Of a stretch of 32,472 nucleotides of DNA, positions 8,168 to 16,422 are shown one piece after another. The DNA is from an uncultured Eubacterium sp. GTDB taxonomy: Bacteria; Bacillota; Clostridia; Lachnospirales; Lachnospiraceae. Within the stretch, counting starts at the first letter, position 1. Each line of letters opens with the position of its first letter. A program made the position numbers and the translations under genes. The stretch is from the NCBI GenBank assembly GCA_910577295.1, contig CAJTLS010000001.1, positions 1-32,472 on the forward strand, read 5' to 3'. Below the pieces are notes generated by a model. The model ran no database searches, was not told the DNA's origin, and saw only the letters and a program-made list of their open reading frames with translations.

Positions 8168-8208
8168 AAAGTACAGAACAAAAGTTCGATTTTGTTCTGT
8201 ACTTTTTT
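8168..8208 (+). terminator. Rho-independent terminator upstream of uvrB
   Basis: A perfect 16-bp stem runs from AAAGTACAGAACAAAA (8168-8183) across a 6-nt loop to TTTTGTTCTGTACTTT (8190-8205). It continues into a T run to 8208. It ends the FlaR-like gene. The left arm and loop also contain the LexA-like box described next. Confidence 0.85.
8175..8188. promoter_or_regulatory. Candidate LexA/DinR (SOS) box of uvrBA
   Basis: AGAACAAAAGTTCG contains the GAAC-N4-GTTC core of the Gram-positive SOS operator and fits 12 of 14 positions of the Bacillus consensus CGAACRNRYGTTYG. It lies about 40 bases upstream of the -10 box of uvrB. uvrB and uvrA belong to the SOS regulon in many Firmicutes, so the placement makes sense. 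Binding is inferred. Confidence 0.55.
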
Positions 8209-8220
8209 GGATTTATGTGT

Positions 8221-8226
8221 TATAAT
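8221..8226 (+). promoter_or_regulatory. Consensus -10 box for uvrB
   Basis: TATAAT at 8221-8226 is a perfect -10 hexamer. The -35 position 17 bases upstream (TGTACT, 8198-8203) is poor and lies in the right arm of the terminator, so the promoter may be weak or helped by other contacts. Confidence 0.5.
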
Positions 8227-8243
8227 GAAAAAACTGAAGAACG

Positions 8244-8292
8244 ATAATACTATCTGTATTATGAGGAAAATACTCTGCTTGCAAGAGTATTT
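8244..8292 (+). other. Two tandem hairpins in the uvrB leader
   Basis: ATAATAC/GTATTAT (8244-8250 with 8256-8262, 5-nt loop) is followed by AAATACTCT/AGAGTATTT (8268-8276 with 8284-8292, 7-nt loop). Both stems are perfect and lie downstream of the -10 box, in the roughly 125-nt leader of uvrB. No function is known to me. Confidence 0.4.
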
Positions 8293-8357
8293 GACGAATG
8301 TTGTGAAAATAAGAAGACTTGTTTTTGAGTGTCAAAATACAAATTGGAGGTTTTTCC

Positions 8358-10352
8358 ATGTCAGAATTTAAACTTCATTCAGAATACAAGCCCACCGGCG
8401 ACCAGCCACAGGCTATCGAATCTCTTGTAAAAGGCTTTCAGGAAGGCAATCAGTTCCAGACACTTCTCGGTGTCACTGGTTCTGGTAAGACATTTACGAT
8501 GGCAAATGTCATCCAGCAATTAAATAAACCGACGCTTGTCATTGCGCACAACAAAACGCTGGCGGCGCAGTTGTACGGGGAGTTTAAGGAATTTTTTCCT
8601 GAGAACGCAGTGGAGTATTTTGTTTCCTACTATGATTATTACCAGCCGGAGGCATATGTGCCGTCTACCGATACTTATATAGAAAAGGATTCTGCTATCA
8701 ACGATGAGATAGACAAACTTCGTCATTCGGCAACGGCGGCGCTGACGGAGCGCCGTGATGTTATTATTATTGCCAGTGTTTCCTGTATCTATGGTCTTGG
8801 CAGTCCTATCGACTATCAAAATATGACGGTGTCGCTGCGGCCGGGGATGGAACGGGACCGTGACGAGGTCATCCGTAAGCTGATTGATATTCAGTATACG
8901 AGAAACGACATGGATTTTCACCGCGGCACATTCCGTGTGCGCGGAGATGTGGTGGAGATATTTCCTGCGTCGGCCACTGACAGGGCGATTCGGGTAGAGT
9001 TCTTTGGCGATGAAGTAGACCGCATTCAGGAGATTGACGTGCTGACCGGGGAAGCCATGGCAGAATTGGAACATATGGTAGTTTTTCCGGCTTCTCATTA
9101 TGTCGTGGCGCCGGATAAGATGGAGCGGGCGATTCTCGGTATTGAGGAAGAGCTAAAGGAACGGGTCAGGCAGTTCAAGAGCGAGGACAAGCTGATAGAG
9201 GCGCAGAGAATTTCCGAGAGAACACATTTTGATATCGAAATGCTGCGTGAGACTGGTTTCTGTTCCGGTATTGAGAATTATTCCATGCATTTGAACGGGT
9301 TACAGCCGATGGAGACACCGATGACGCTGATGGATTATTTTCCCGATGATTTTCTAATAATAGTAGATGAGTCACATATTACGGTGCCGCAGATTCGGGG
9401 TATGTATGCGGGCGACCAATCGCGAAAGACTACGTTAGTAGAATACGGATTCCGCCTGCCCTCGGCAAAAAGTAACCGCCCACTGAATTTTGAAGAATTT
9501 GAGCAGCATATCAATCAAATGTTATTTGTATCCGCCACTCCGTCCGAGTATGAATCGAGTCACGAATTGATGAGAACGGAGCAAATCATCCGTCCGACCG
9601 GATTGCTCGACCCGAAAGTGGAACTGCGGCCGGTAAAAGGACAGGTGGATGATTTGCTGGGAGAGATTCGGAAAGTAACGGATAAAAAGGGAAAGGTACT
9701 CGTCACGACATTGACGAAGCGCATGGCGGAGGACTTAACGAAATATTTGAAAGAAGTAGATGTTCGTGTGCGTTATCTTCACTCCGATATTGATACGCTG
9801 GAGCGCTCGGAAATTATCCGCGATATGAGAATGGATGTTTTTGATGTTCTTGTAGGGATTAATCTTTTGCGCGAGGGATTGGATATTCCGGAGATACAGC
9901 TTGTGGCAATTTTAGACGCCGATAAAGAGGGATTTCTGCGCTCGGAGACATCGCTGATTCAGACGATTGGCCGCGCTGCCCGCAATGCCGAAGGGCATGT
10001 CGTTATGTATGCGGATTCGGAGACAGATTCGATAAAGAAAGCAGTCGGAGAAACAAACCGACGTCGTAAGCTGCAGCAGGAATATAATCAAGCGCATGGT
10101 ATTACTCCGCAGACAATTAAAAAGGCAGTACGTGATTTGATACGCATTTCCAAGAAAGCGGAGGCTGACATTACGGAAGAAGAAAAAGACGCAGAATCAA
10201 TGAGCCGGCAGGAACTCGAAAAAGCGATTGCCAAAGTGGCAAAGAGAATGAATCAGGCTGCCTTGGAGCTCGATTTCGAGACGGCGGCAATGCTGCGTGA
10301 TAAGATGTTGGAATACAAGAAACATTTACAGGAAATTTCGGATGGTTTTTAA
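8358..10352 (+). CDS. uvrB: UvrABC excinuclease subunit B
   Basis: UvrB is the damage-verifying helicase-like subunit of nucleotide excision repair, loaded by UvrA and cut-activating with UvrC. The 664 residues match the normal family length. Walker A GVTGSGKT is at 38-45. The DNA-clamping beta-hairpin includes YYDYYQPEAYVPSTDTYIEK. Walker B is the DESH motif, and helicase motif VI is QTIGRAARN. The C-terminal UVR domain (ELDFETAAMLRD) docks UvrC. ATG at 8358 is chosen because GGAGG precedes it and it gives the usual start MSEFKLHSEYKPTGDQPQAI. An upstream in-frame ATG at 8319 lacks a site. uvrA follows after 27 bases, probably in one transcript. Confidence 0.98.
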   Translation: MSEFKLHSEYKPTGDQPQAIESLVKGFQEGNQFQTLLGVTGSGKTFTMANVIQQLNKPTLVIAHNKTLAAQLYGEFKEFFPENAVEYFVSYYDYYQPEAYVPSTDTYIEKDSAINDEIDKLRHSATAALTERRDVIIIASVSCIYGLGSPIDYQNMTVSLRPGMERDRDEVIRKLIDIQYTRNDMDFHRGTFRVRGDVVEIFPASATDRAIRVEFFGDEVDRIQEIDVLTGEAMAELEHMVVFPASHYVVAPDKMERAILGIEEELKERVRQFKSEDKLIEAQRISERTHFDIEMLRETGFCSGIENYSMHLNGLQPMETPMTLMDYFPDDFLIIVDESHITVPQIRGMYAGDQSRKTTLVEYGFRLPSAKSNRPLNFEEFEQHINQMLFVSATPSEYESSHELMRTEQIIRPTGLLDPKVELRPVKGQVDDLLGEIRKVTDKKGKVLVTTLTKRMAEDLTKYLKEVDVRVRYLHSDIDTLERSEIIRDMRMDVFDVLVGINLLREGLDIPEIQLVAILDADKEGFLRSETSLIQTIGRAARNAEGHVVMYADSETDSIKKAVGETNRRRKLQQEYNQAHGITPQTIKKAVRDLIRISKKAEADITEEEKDAESMSRQELEKAIAKVAKRMNQAALELDFETAAMLRDKMLEYKKHLQEISDGF

Positions 10353-10379
10353 AAAGAAAAGAAAATGGAGACAGAAAAC

Positions 10380-13211
10380 ATGGATAAGAAGCGTATGATT
10401 CGAATACGAGGTGCGAAAGAGCATAACTTACAAAATATTGATTTGGATATTCCAAGGGATGAGTTCGTTGTGTTGACAGGTTTGAGCGGTTCAGGAAAAT
10501 CTTCCCTTGCCTTTGATACGATTTATGCGGAGGGACAGCGTCGTTATATGGAATCGCTTTCTTCTTATGCGAGGCAGTTTCTGGGGCAGATGGAAAAGCC
10601 GAATGTCGAGAGTCTGGAGGGGCTGCCGCCGGCGATTTCCATAGATCAGAAATCGACGAACCGCAATCCGCGTTCCACTGTAGGAACCGTGACGGAGATT
10701 TATGACTATTTTCGTCTGTTGTATGCCCGTGTCGGGGTTCCGCACTGCCCAAATTGCGGTAAGGAGATTAAAAAGCAGACGGTAGACCAGATGGTAGATG
10801 AGATTATGAAACTGCCGGAGCGCACGAAAATCATGCTATTGGCTCCGGTTGTCCGCGGGCGCAAAGGCGAGCACGTCAAAGTGTTTGAAAAGGCGAAAAA
10901 AAGCGGTTATGTCCGAATTATAGCAGATGGACATCTTTACAATTTGGAAGAAGAGATTAAGCTGGAGAAAAACAAAAAGCACAACATCGAAATTGTTGTA
11001 GACCGCCTCTCCATTCGGGAGGGAATTGAGAAACGAATGACCGATTCAATGGAAACGGTTTTAAAATTGGCAGACGGTCTGGTTATTGTTGATGTTGTGG
11101 GAGGAGAGCGCATGAGCTTCAGCCAGAGTTTTTCGTGCGAAGAGTGCGGTATCAGCATTGATGAGATAGAACCCCGCAGTTTTTCTTTTAACAACCCCTT
11201 TGGGGCGTGCCCGGAGTGTCACGGAATTGGATTTCGCATGGAGTTTGATGAAGACTTAATCTTTCCAGATAAGAGCCTGAGTATTGCAGGGGGGGCGATT
11301 GTGGCTCCGGGATGGCAGTCTGTCGTCAATGAAGACAGTTACAGCCGCAGCATATTAGAGGGGATGGCTCACTTTTACGGTTTTGATTTGGATACGCCGT
11401 TTGAAGAATATACGGAAGATGTACATGATTTGCTTTGGTTTGGAACCGGAGGAGAGCGGATTGAGGTAGAATACACTGGACGAAACGGACACGGCGTATA
11501 CAACATTGCGTTTGAAGGAATCCTCGGAAATTTGCAGAAACGCTATCGGGAAACTTCGTCCGAGCGCTCCAAAGCAGAATATGAGTCGTTTATGCAGGTT
11601 ACACCTTGTCATGTCTGCGGCGGAAAGAGACTGAAAAAAGAGTCGCTGGCGGTGACGGTAGGGGATAGAAATATTGCGGAAATTAGTGAATTTTCTATCG
11701 CCGATTTAAAGCGGTATATGGAGCAGTTGGAGTTGACAGAGCGTCAGAAACAGATTGGGAATCTGGTATTAAAGGAGATTCATGCGAGACTTGGATTTTT
11801 GATTGATGTCGGGCTTGATTATCTTTCGCTGGCACGTGCTACTGCTTCTCTGTCAGGAGGAGAAGCACAGCGGATTCGGCTTGCCACTCAGATTGGTTCC
11901 GGACTGGTAGGCGTCGCCTACATTTTGGACGAGCCAAGCATAGGTCTGCACCAGCGCGACAACGATAAATTGATTAAGACTCTTAAAAAGCTGAAAGATT
12001 TAGGGAACACGCTTATTGTTGTAGAACACGATGAGGACACGATGTTAGCGGCGGATTATGTCGTGGATATCGGGCCGGGAGCCGGAAAAAACGGAGGTAA
12101 GGTTGTGGCGGCCGGAACGGCAGAGGAGATAATGAAGGAGCCAACTTCAATTACCGGTGCATATCTGAGCAGAGCGGTGGAGATTCCGGTACCGCAGAGC
12201 CGTCGCAAACCAAATGCTTTTCTCACGATTAGAGGAGCGCGGGAAAATAATTTAAAGAAAATTAATGTAAAGCTGCCGCTTGGAGTCATGACCTGTATAA
12301 CGGGAGTATCCGGCTCTGGCAAGAGTTCGCTCATCAATGAAATATTGTGCAAGAGTCTGATGCGTACGCTGAATCGAGCTCGTTGTATTCCGGGTAAACA
12401 TACCGGTATAGACGGTGTGGATAAGCTTGATAAAGTCATTAACATTGACCAGTCGCCGATTGGGCGCACTCCGCGTTCCAACCCGGCAACATACACTGGC
12501 GTTTTTGATATGATACGTGACCTTTTTGCCTCTACGCCGGACGCCAAAGCAAAAGGTTATCTGAAAGGACGTTTCAGCTTTAATGTAAAGGGCGGGCGCT
12601 GTGAAGCGTGCTCCGGAGACGGTATATTAAAAATAGAAATGAACTTTTTGCCGGATATTTATGTGCCTTGTGAAGTGTGCGACGGGAAACGCTACAACCG
12701 GGAAACACTGGAAGTGAAATATAAAGGGAAAAATATTTATGATGTGCTTGATATGACGGTTGAAGATGCATTAGACTTTTTTAAGCATATTCCATCCATT
12801 CACCGGAAAATACAAACATTGTATGACGTGGGACTGTCGTATGTAAAACTGGGCCAGCCCTCAACTACGTTATCGGGAGGAGAGGCGCAGCGTATTAAAC
12901 TGGCGACCGAATTAAGTAAGCGAAGCACGGGACGGACGATTTATGTTCTGGATGAACCGACGACGGGGCTTCACTTTGCTGACGTCCACAAGTTAATTGA
13001 GATTTTGCAGCGTCTTACCGAAGGCGGCAACTCCGTCGTTGTAATTGAGCACAATCTGGACGTTATAAAGACGGCGGATTATATTATTGATATGGGGCCG
13101 GAGGGCGGCGACAGAGGAGGTACCGTTGTTGTGCAGGGAACGCCCGAACAGGTGGCAGAGTGCAAAAACTCCTACACCGGTTATTATATGAAAAAAATAT
13201 TAAGTGAATAG
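10380..13211 (+). CDS. uvrA: UvrABC excinuclease subunit A
   Basis: UvrA is the damage-recognition ATPase of nucleotide excision repair. It has about 943 residues and tandem ABC modules. Each module has a Walker A (GLSGSGKSS near the N-terminus, GVSGSGKSS in the second half). Each also has an LSGGEAQRI signature and a Walker B ending in DEP. Cysteine pairs for zinc modules are visible (CEECG...CPECHG, CHVCGG, CEACSGDG...CEVCDG). The DNA-contacting segment SIDQKSTNRNPRSTVGTVTE is intact. I chose ATG 10380, with GGAGA placed correctly inside the preceding codons; ATG 10365 is an alternative that adds five residues. It follows uvrB closely and precedes the YfbR-like gene by 26 bases. Confidence 0.98.
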   Translation: MDKKRMIRIRGAKEHNLQNIDLDIPRDEFVVLTGLSGSGKSSLAFDTIYAEGQRRYMESLSSYARQFLGQMEKPNVESLEGLPPAISIDQKSTNRNPRSTVGTVTEIYDYFRLLYARVGVPHCPNCGKEIKKQTVDQMVDEIMKLPERTKIMLLAPVVRGRKGEHVKVFEKAKKSGYVRIIADGHLYNLEEEIKLEKNKKHNIEIVVDRLSIREGIEKRMTDSMETVLKLADGLVIVDVVGGERMSFSQSFSCEECGISIDEIEPRSFSFNNPFGACPECHGIGFRMEFDEDLIFPDKSLSIAGGAIVAPGWQSVVNEDSYSRSILEGMAHFYGFDLDTPFEEYTEDVHDLLWFGTGGERIEVEYTGRNGHGVYNIAFEGILGNLQKRYRETSSERSKAEYESFMQVTPCHVCGGKRLKKESLAVTVGDRNIAEISEFSIADLKRYMEQLELTERQKQIGNLVLKEIHARLGFLIDVGLDYLSLARATASLSGGEAQRIRLATQIGSGLVGVAYILDEPSIGLHQRDNDKLIKTLKKLKDLGNTLIVVEHDEDTMLAADYVVDIGPGAGKNGGKVVAAGTAEEIMKEPTSITGAYLSRAVEIPVPQSRRKPNAFLTIRGARENNLKKINVKLPLGVMTCITGVSGSGKSSLINEILCKSLMRTLNRARCIPGKHTGIDGVDKLDKVINIDQSPIGRTPRSNPATYTGVFDMIRDLFASTPDAKAKGYLKGRFSFNVKGGRCEACSGDGILKIEMNFLPDIYVPCEVCDGKRYNRETLEVKYKGKNIYDVLDMTVEDALDFFKHIPSIHRKIQTLYDVGLSYVKLGQPSTTLSGGEAQRIKLATELSKRSTGRTIYVLDEPTTGLHFADVHKLIEILQRLTEGGNSVVVIEHNLDVIKTADYIIDMGPEGGDRGGTVVVQGTPEQVAECKNSYTGYYMKKILSE

Positions 13212-13237
13212 TAAACATTCACGAAAGGATGGAAAGC

Positions 13238-13822
13238 ATGCATTCATTTTTTGCCATGATGGCACGTATGAAATATATTGAGCGCTGGGCGCTTATGCAC
13301 AATGTGGATAAAGAAAATATAAGCGAGCATTCGTTAGAAGTTGCAATGCTAGCTCACGGACTGGCAATAATCGCCAGAGAAAAATGTAATCGGGAGATTG
13401 AGCCGAACGAAGTGGCATTGATGGGGATTTATCACGACGCCAACGAGATTATAACGGGAGATATGCCAACGCCAGTCAAATATTATGACAACGATATTCA
13501 GGAGGCTTACCGGCGTGTAGAGAATGTGGCGAGCCATACGCTGATAAATAAACTTCCCAAGTATATGAAAACATATTATGAGCCGCTTTTTTTTCAAACA
13601 GAGAGCAAAGTATACGAGTGGCGTATAGTCAAAGCGGCGGATAAATTATCGGCGCTCATTAAGTGCCGCGAAGAACTCCGTTCCGGAAATCAGGAATTTA
13701 AGACGGCGGAGCTGAGCATTAAAAAGTATCTTCAAGAGATGAAAATGAAAGAAATTGATATTTTTATGCAGGATTTTCTGCCCGCATACGAGCTGACGCT
13801 GGACGAACTGCAAAGAGTATAG
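13238..13822 (+). CDS. yfbR: YfbR-type HD-domain 5'-deoxynucleotidase
   Basis: This protein dephosphorylates deoxynucleoside 5'-monophosphates and so acts in dNTP pool balance. Its 194 residues closely follow Escherichia coli YfbR throughout: SFFAMMARMKYIERWALMHNV, ISEHSLEVAMLAH, YHDANEIITGDMPTPVKYY, and a C-terminal block ending in a TLDEL motif. Metal and catalytic residues are visible as H31, H66-D67, E70 and a later Asp in KAADKLSALIKC. ATG 13238 fits the AAAGGATGG site; ATG 13229 lies too close to it. It follows uvrA with a 26-base gap, so it is probably in the same operon. The link with excision repair is suggestive only. Confidence 0.9.
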   Translation: MHSFFAMMARMKYIERWALMHNVDKENISEHSLEVAMLAHGLAIIAREKCNREIEPNEVALMGIYHDANEIITGDMPTPVKYYDNDIQEAYRRVENVASHTLINKLPKYMKTYYEPLFFQTESKVYEWRIVKAADKLSALIKCREELRSGNQEFKTAELSIKKYLQEMKMKEIDIFMQDFLPAYELTLDELQRV

Positions 13823-13844
13823 GCTAAAGTTCGACTTGTCATCG

Positions 13845-14837
13845 TCAGGCTATGGTAAATTTCTGCAGATGAAAAGCAGAATCGGACGTTTCATAACCGA
13901 TATAAATGGTATCATCCCGTGCCGCCTGACAATAGGTGATACGGTGTTTCACAGGGAGCTTCAGGTCTTTGTAGTCGAACTGTTTGGTAAGTACAGTTTC
14001 CGTACACGGTCCCGTAAAGATTCCTTTTTCCGAGACAAGATAGAGCTGATTCTGATAACAGCTCAAATGAAAATCGCGGCTGTCCTGCCCGTTGCCACCC
14101 AGCGGGAAGGAACGGACAACTTCACCGGAGCGAATATCATAATCGTATAAAAGAATCTCTTGTGATGAAGTATCTTTCATGATAGTCAAATAGTGAAGAT
14201 CATAAAAAATGCTATGTTGGTCGCTCCCGGTAATGTTGCTTGCGCCGAGCGCTTGTTTTTCTGCTATATTATAGATTTTTACGGCGCCATATTGATAAGT
14301 AATGGCAAGGGATGTCCCAAAACATTGTAAATCTTTTATTTCTGTCAGAGACGGAGACTTTTTCTGCAGCGTGACACTTTTTAGTCCGATGAGAGAAAGT
14401 GATTCAATATCGCCGTTTCCCCGCAAGCGGACGACGTCCTGTTTTTGAAGCTGAGTGTTTTTGTACGTTTTCAAACAGGCAAACAGAGCGCCGGTGGTAT
14501 TATAAGAAAAGTTATCGAGCGTCTCATTTTTCTTTATTTTCCATGATGCTACTTCTGTAGTCCAACCATTATCTTCATTCCATGTGCTCAACTCATAGTG
14601 ATTTTTCTTTCGACAGACGGAGGAGAGGGTATCGTTGGTTGGGTTGTACAAAAGAGTGTCTGCGGAGCAGAGTTGTGTATCAATTTCCAATTGGGGGAAG
14701 CAGGAGGCTTTTGTATGTATTTTTTTGTTCACAGCCTGCTGTTTTTCTGCCGCACACCCGCCGAGGAAATTCATTATAAGAAGGAAAAATAAAAAATGGA
14801 TGGCTGCGAAACGGGATGGTATAGTATATAATTTCAT
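13845..14837 (-). CDS. Secreted lipoprotein with propeller-like repeats, function unknown
   Basis: This is a 330-residue predicted lipoprotein. The N-terminus has a hydrophobic signal with lipobox LGGC, and C28 would be lipidated and anchor the protein outside the membrane. The mature part shows repeated short beta-strand patterns ending in aromatic residues (for example VKIYNIAEKQALG and ILLYDYDIRSGEVVRSFPLG). They resemble blades of a WD40/PQQ-type propeller, though I cannot count blades with confidence. ATG is preceded by AAGGAG. It converges on yfbR with only 22 bases between stops and is divergent from the AIM24 gene. I do not recognise a specific family. Confidence 0.75.
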   Translation of the reverse strand: MKLYTIPSRFAAIHFLFFLLIMNFLGGCAAEKQQAVNKKIHTKASCFPQLEIDTQLCSADTLLYNPTNDTLSSVCRKKNHYELSTWNEDNGWTTEVASWKIKKNETLDNFSYNTTGALFACLKTYKNTQLQKQDVVRLRGNGDIESLSLIGLKSVTLQKKSPSLTEIKDLQCFGTSLAITYQYGAVKIYNIAEKQALGASNITGSDQHSIFYDLHYLTIMKDTSSQEILLYDYDIRSGEVVRSFPLGGNGQDSRDFHLSCYQNQLYLVSEKGIFTGPCTETVLTKQFDYKDLKLPVKHRITYCQAARDDTIYIGYETSDSAFHLQKFTIA

Positions 14838-14933
14838 GTCTTGCTCCTTTCTCAGTGCATAATTCTCACGCTATTCTTATATATTCTATGCCCAGATAAC
14901 AGGAAATATGACGGAAATATTTTTAGATGGCTA

Positions 14934-14962
14934 TTTTCATTGGGATGGTAATGTGGTAAAAT
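14934..14962 (+). promoter_or_regulatory. Promoter of the AIM24-family gene
   Basis: TTTTCA at 14934-14939 and TAAAAT at 14957-14962 are 17 bases apart, and TGG directly before the -10 box makes it an extended -10 promoter. Confidence 0.55.
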
Positions 14963-14989
14963 GAAAGAAAAGATAAAGGAGGAATAGGA

Positions 14990-15667
14990 ATGAAATATAC
15001 AATTGAAGGAGCACCATTGCCGATTGTTATCTGTGATTTGGATGCTGGAGAGACAATGATTACAGAGAAAGGCGCTATGTCATGGATGACGCCAAATATG
15101 AAAATGGAAACGGTAGGTGGCGGCGTCGGCAAAATGGTTGGTCGGATGTTCAGTGGAGAAGCTATGTTCCAGAACCGTTATACGGCAGAAGGCGGCCCGG
15201 GACAAATCGTTTATGCATCAAGCTTTCCGGGAGCCATTTTAGCGTTTGAAATTTCTGCTGGTCAGGAGATTATAGCGCAGAAGAGCGCTTTTTTGGCGTC
15301 TGCGTCTACCGTGGAATTGTCTGTGGCATTTCAGAAGAAACTTGCCGGAGGCTTCTTTGGCGGAGAGGGATTTGTTATGCAGCGTCTCTCTGGTCAGGGA
15401 ACCGCCTTTCTGGAAATTGACGGATATGTAAAAGAATATGATTTGCAGGCCGGACAGAGTATGGTAATTGATACCGGCTATCTGGCAGCTATGTCGGGAA
15501 GTTGTACGATGGATATTACGTCAGTGAAAGGATTGAAAAACAAATTCCTTGGAGGAGAGGGATTCTTTAATACGGTAGTAACCGGACCGGGTAAAATTTA
15601 CTTACAGTCAATGCCTATAAATCAGATGGCATCTGCGTTGATTCCGTTTATACCGAGTTCAAGATAG
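14990..15667 (+). CDS. AIM24/TIGR00266 family protein
   Basis: This 225-residue protein belongs to the widespread AIM24 family, whose biochemical role in bacteria is not known. The family shows in its glycine-rich repeated beta-strand layout: an early LDAGETMITEKGAMSWM segment, a central QKSAFLASASTVELSV, and FFGGEGFVMQRLSGQGTAFL, echoed later by FLGGEGFFNTVVTGPGKIYL. There is no signal peptide or membrane span, so it is cytosolic or peripherally membrane-bound. The start has AAAGGAGG 8 bases upstream. A small membrane protein follows after 17 bases, so the pair is likely one operon. Confidence 0.88.
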   Translation: MKYTIEGAPLPIVICDLDAGETMITEKGAMSWMTPNMKMETVGGGVGKMVGRMFSGEAMFQNRYTAEGGPGQIVYASSFPGAILAFEISAGQEIIAQKSAFLASASTVELSVAFQKKLAGGFFGGEGFVMQRLSGQGTAFLEIDGYVKEYDLQAGQSMVIDTGYLAAMSGSCTMDITSVKGLKNKFLGGEGFFNTVVTGPGKIYLQSMPINQMASALIPFIPSSR

Positions 15668-15684
15668 CATTTGGGAGGTTGTCT

Positions 15685-16305
15685 ATGAATAGCAATCATA
15701 CAATTACACTGGGAAACCGACCGTGGGCAGTACCAATGCGTATACTCACGCTCATTAACTTGTTTCTGGGCGCCTTTTCGATGGTGCAGTGTATTATGGT
15801 CTTACTTGATTATTATAATAATTATGAAATATCGCTGCCTGTCGTCATTATTTATTTGCTTGTCACGCCGTTTGCTTTCGTTGCGTCCCTGCTTTTTGCT
15901 TTTGGGGCCCACCGGATTATACAGGGGGCGGGAGCGGACAATAATATTATTTTCGGATATGCCATGATGATTTTATTGGCGGTAGATAATTTAATTTACA
16001 TACCGATACACTACGAGGGAGCTACCAGTCTGTTTATTCTGGGAGCTATTGAGTTAGTTTGTATTATTATCCTTTTTCTCTATTATCAGGGATGGGGAAA
16101 TAAGGCGCTGGCGGTCTGCGGGTGCGTACTGCTGATTTTAAGTTTCGGTTATGAAATGATTGAGGCGATACGAACGATGAATGAGCAGGGGATGCAACTG
16201 GACTATTTGTATTTGCTTTTTGTCAAAGTGTTAAATACATTGCTTGGCCTAGTGTCATTGTTGTTTGTTTTCGGATTTGATACAAATATAAAAGTCAAAG
16301 AATAA
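15685..16305 (+). CDS. Small multi-span membrane protein, unknown function
   Basis: This protein has 206 residues from ATG 15685, which has GGGAGG correctly spaced. It is strongly hydrophobic, with about six predicted spans (near 14-35, 50-74, 82-102, 107-130, 136-155 and 175-200) and short loops. I see no charged catalytic motif, cysteine pattern or signature that would place it in a family. It is downstream of, and probably cotranscribed with, the AIM24-family gene. It could be a partner in the membrane, but that is conjecture. Confidence 0.75.
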   Translation: MNSNHTITLGNRPWAVPMRILTLINLFLGAFSMVQCIMVLLDYYNNYEISLPVVIIYLLVTPFAFVASLLFAFGAHRIIQGAGADNNIIFGYAMMILLAVDNLIYIPIHYEGATSLFILGAIELVCIIILFLYYQGWGNKALAVCGCVLLILSFGYEMIEAIRTMNEQGMQLDYLYLLFVKVLNTLLGLVSLLFVFGFDTNIKVKE

Positions 16306-16326
16306 AAGTATTCGATATGGAGGCTG

Positions 16327-16402
16327 GTGTGAAAAATAAATTTTTTACACGGCAATTTGTGTCTGCGTGCTGCAAAGCCATAACAAGGCTTGACACAAAG
16401 TT
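16327..16402 (+). repeat. Double-hairpin intergenic repeat, copy A
   Basis: The first hairpin is GTGTGAAAAAT (16327-16337) with ATTTTTTACAC (16340-16350). It forms an 11-bp stem with one G-U pair and a 2-nt loop. Immediately after comes a second dyad, TTTGTGTC (about 16355-16362) with GACACAAA (16392-16399). A related arrangement occurs on the minus strand at 22772-22836. There the block ATTTTTTACAC, four bases, ATTTGTG recurs with the same spacing, and similarity continues beyond it. The two copies therefore look like members of one dispersed repeat family. Copy A lies between the membrane protein gene and the KDPG aldolase gene. Confidence 0.5.
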
Positions 16403-16419
16403 GTTTTATTTGCAATAAA
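16390..16419 (+). promoter_or_regulatory. Promoter of the eda-kdgK operon
   Basis: A perfect TTGACA lies at 16390-16395. After an 18-base spacer comes AATAAA (16414-16419), preceded by TGC as in extended -10 promoters. The -35 box overlaps the right end of the repeat. Confidence 0.5.
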
Positions 16420-16422
16420 GCA

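Noticed and set aside
8520..9098. A 192-codon open frame on the minus strand within uvrB
   Set aside because: uvrB motifs cover the same bases on the plus strand; the antisense frame lacks a start signal and any family feature.
10171..10752. A 193-codon open frame on the minus strand across the uvrB-uvrA junction
   Set aside because: It spans the conserved UVR domain and the UvrA N-terminus on the other strand, with low-complexity composition and no ribosome site.
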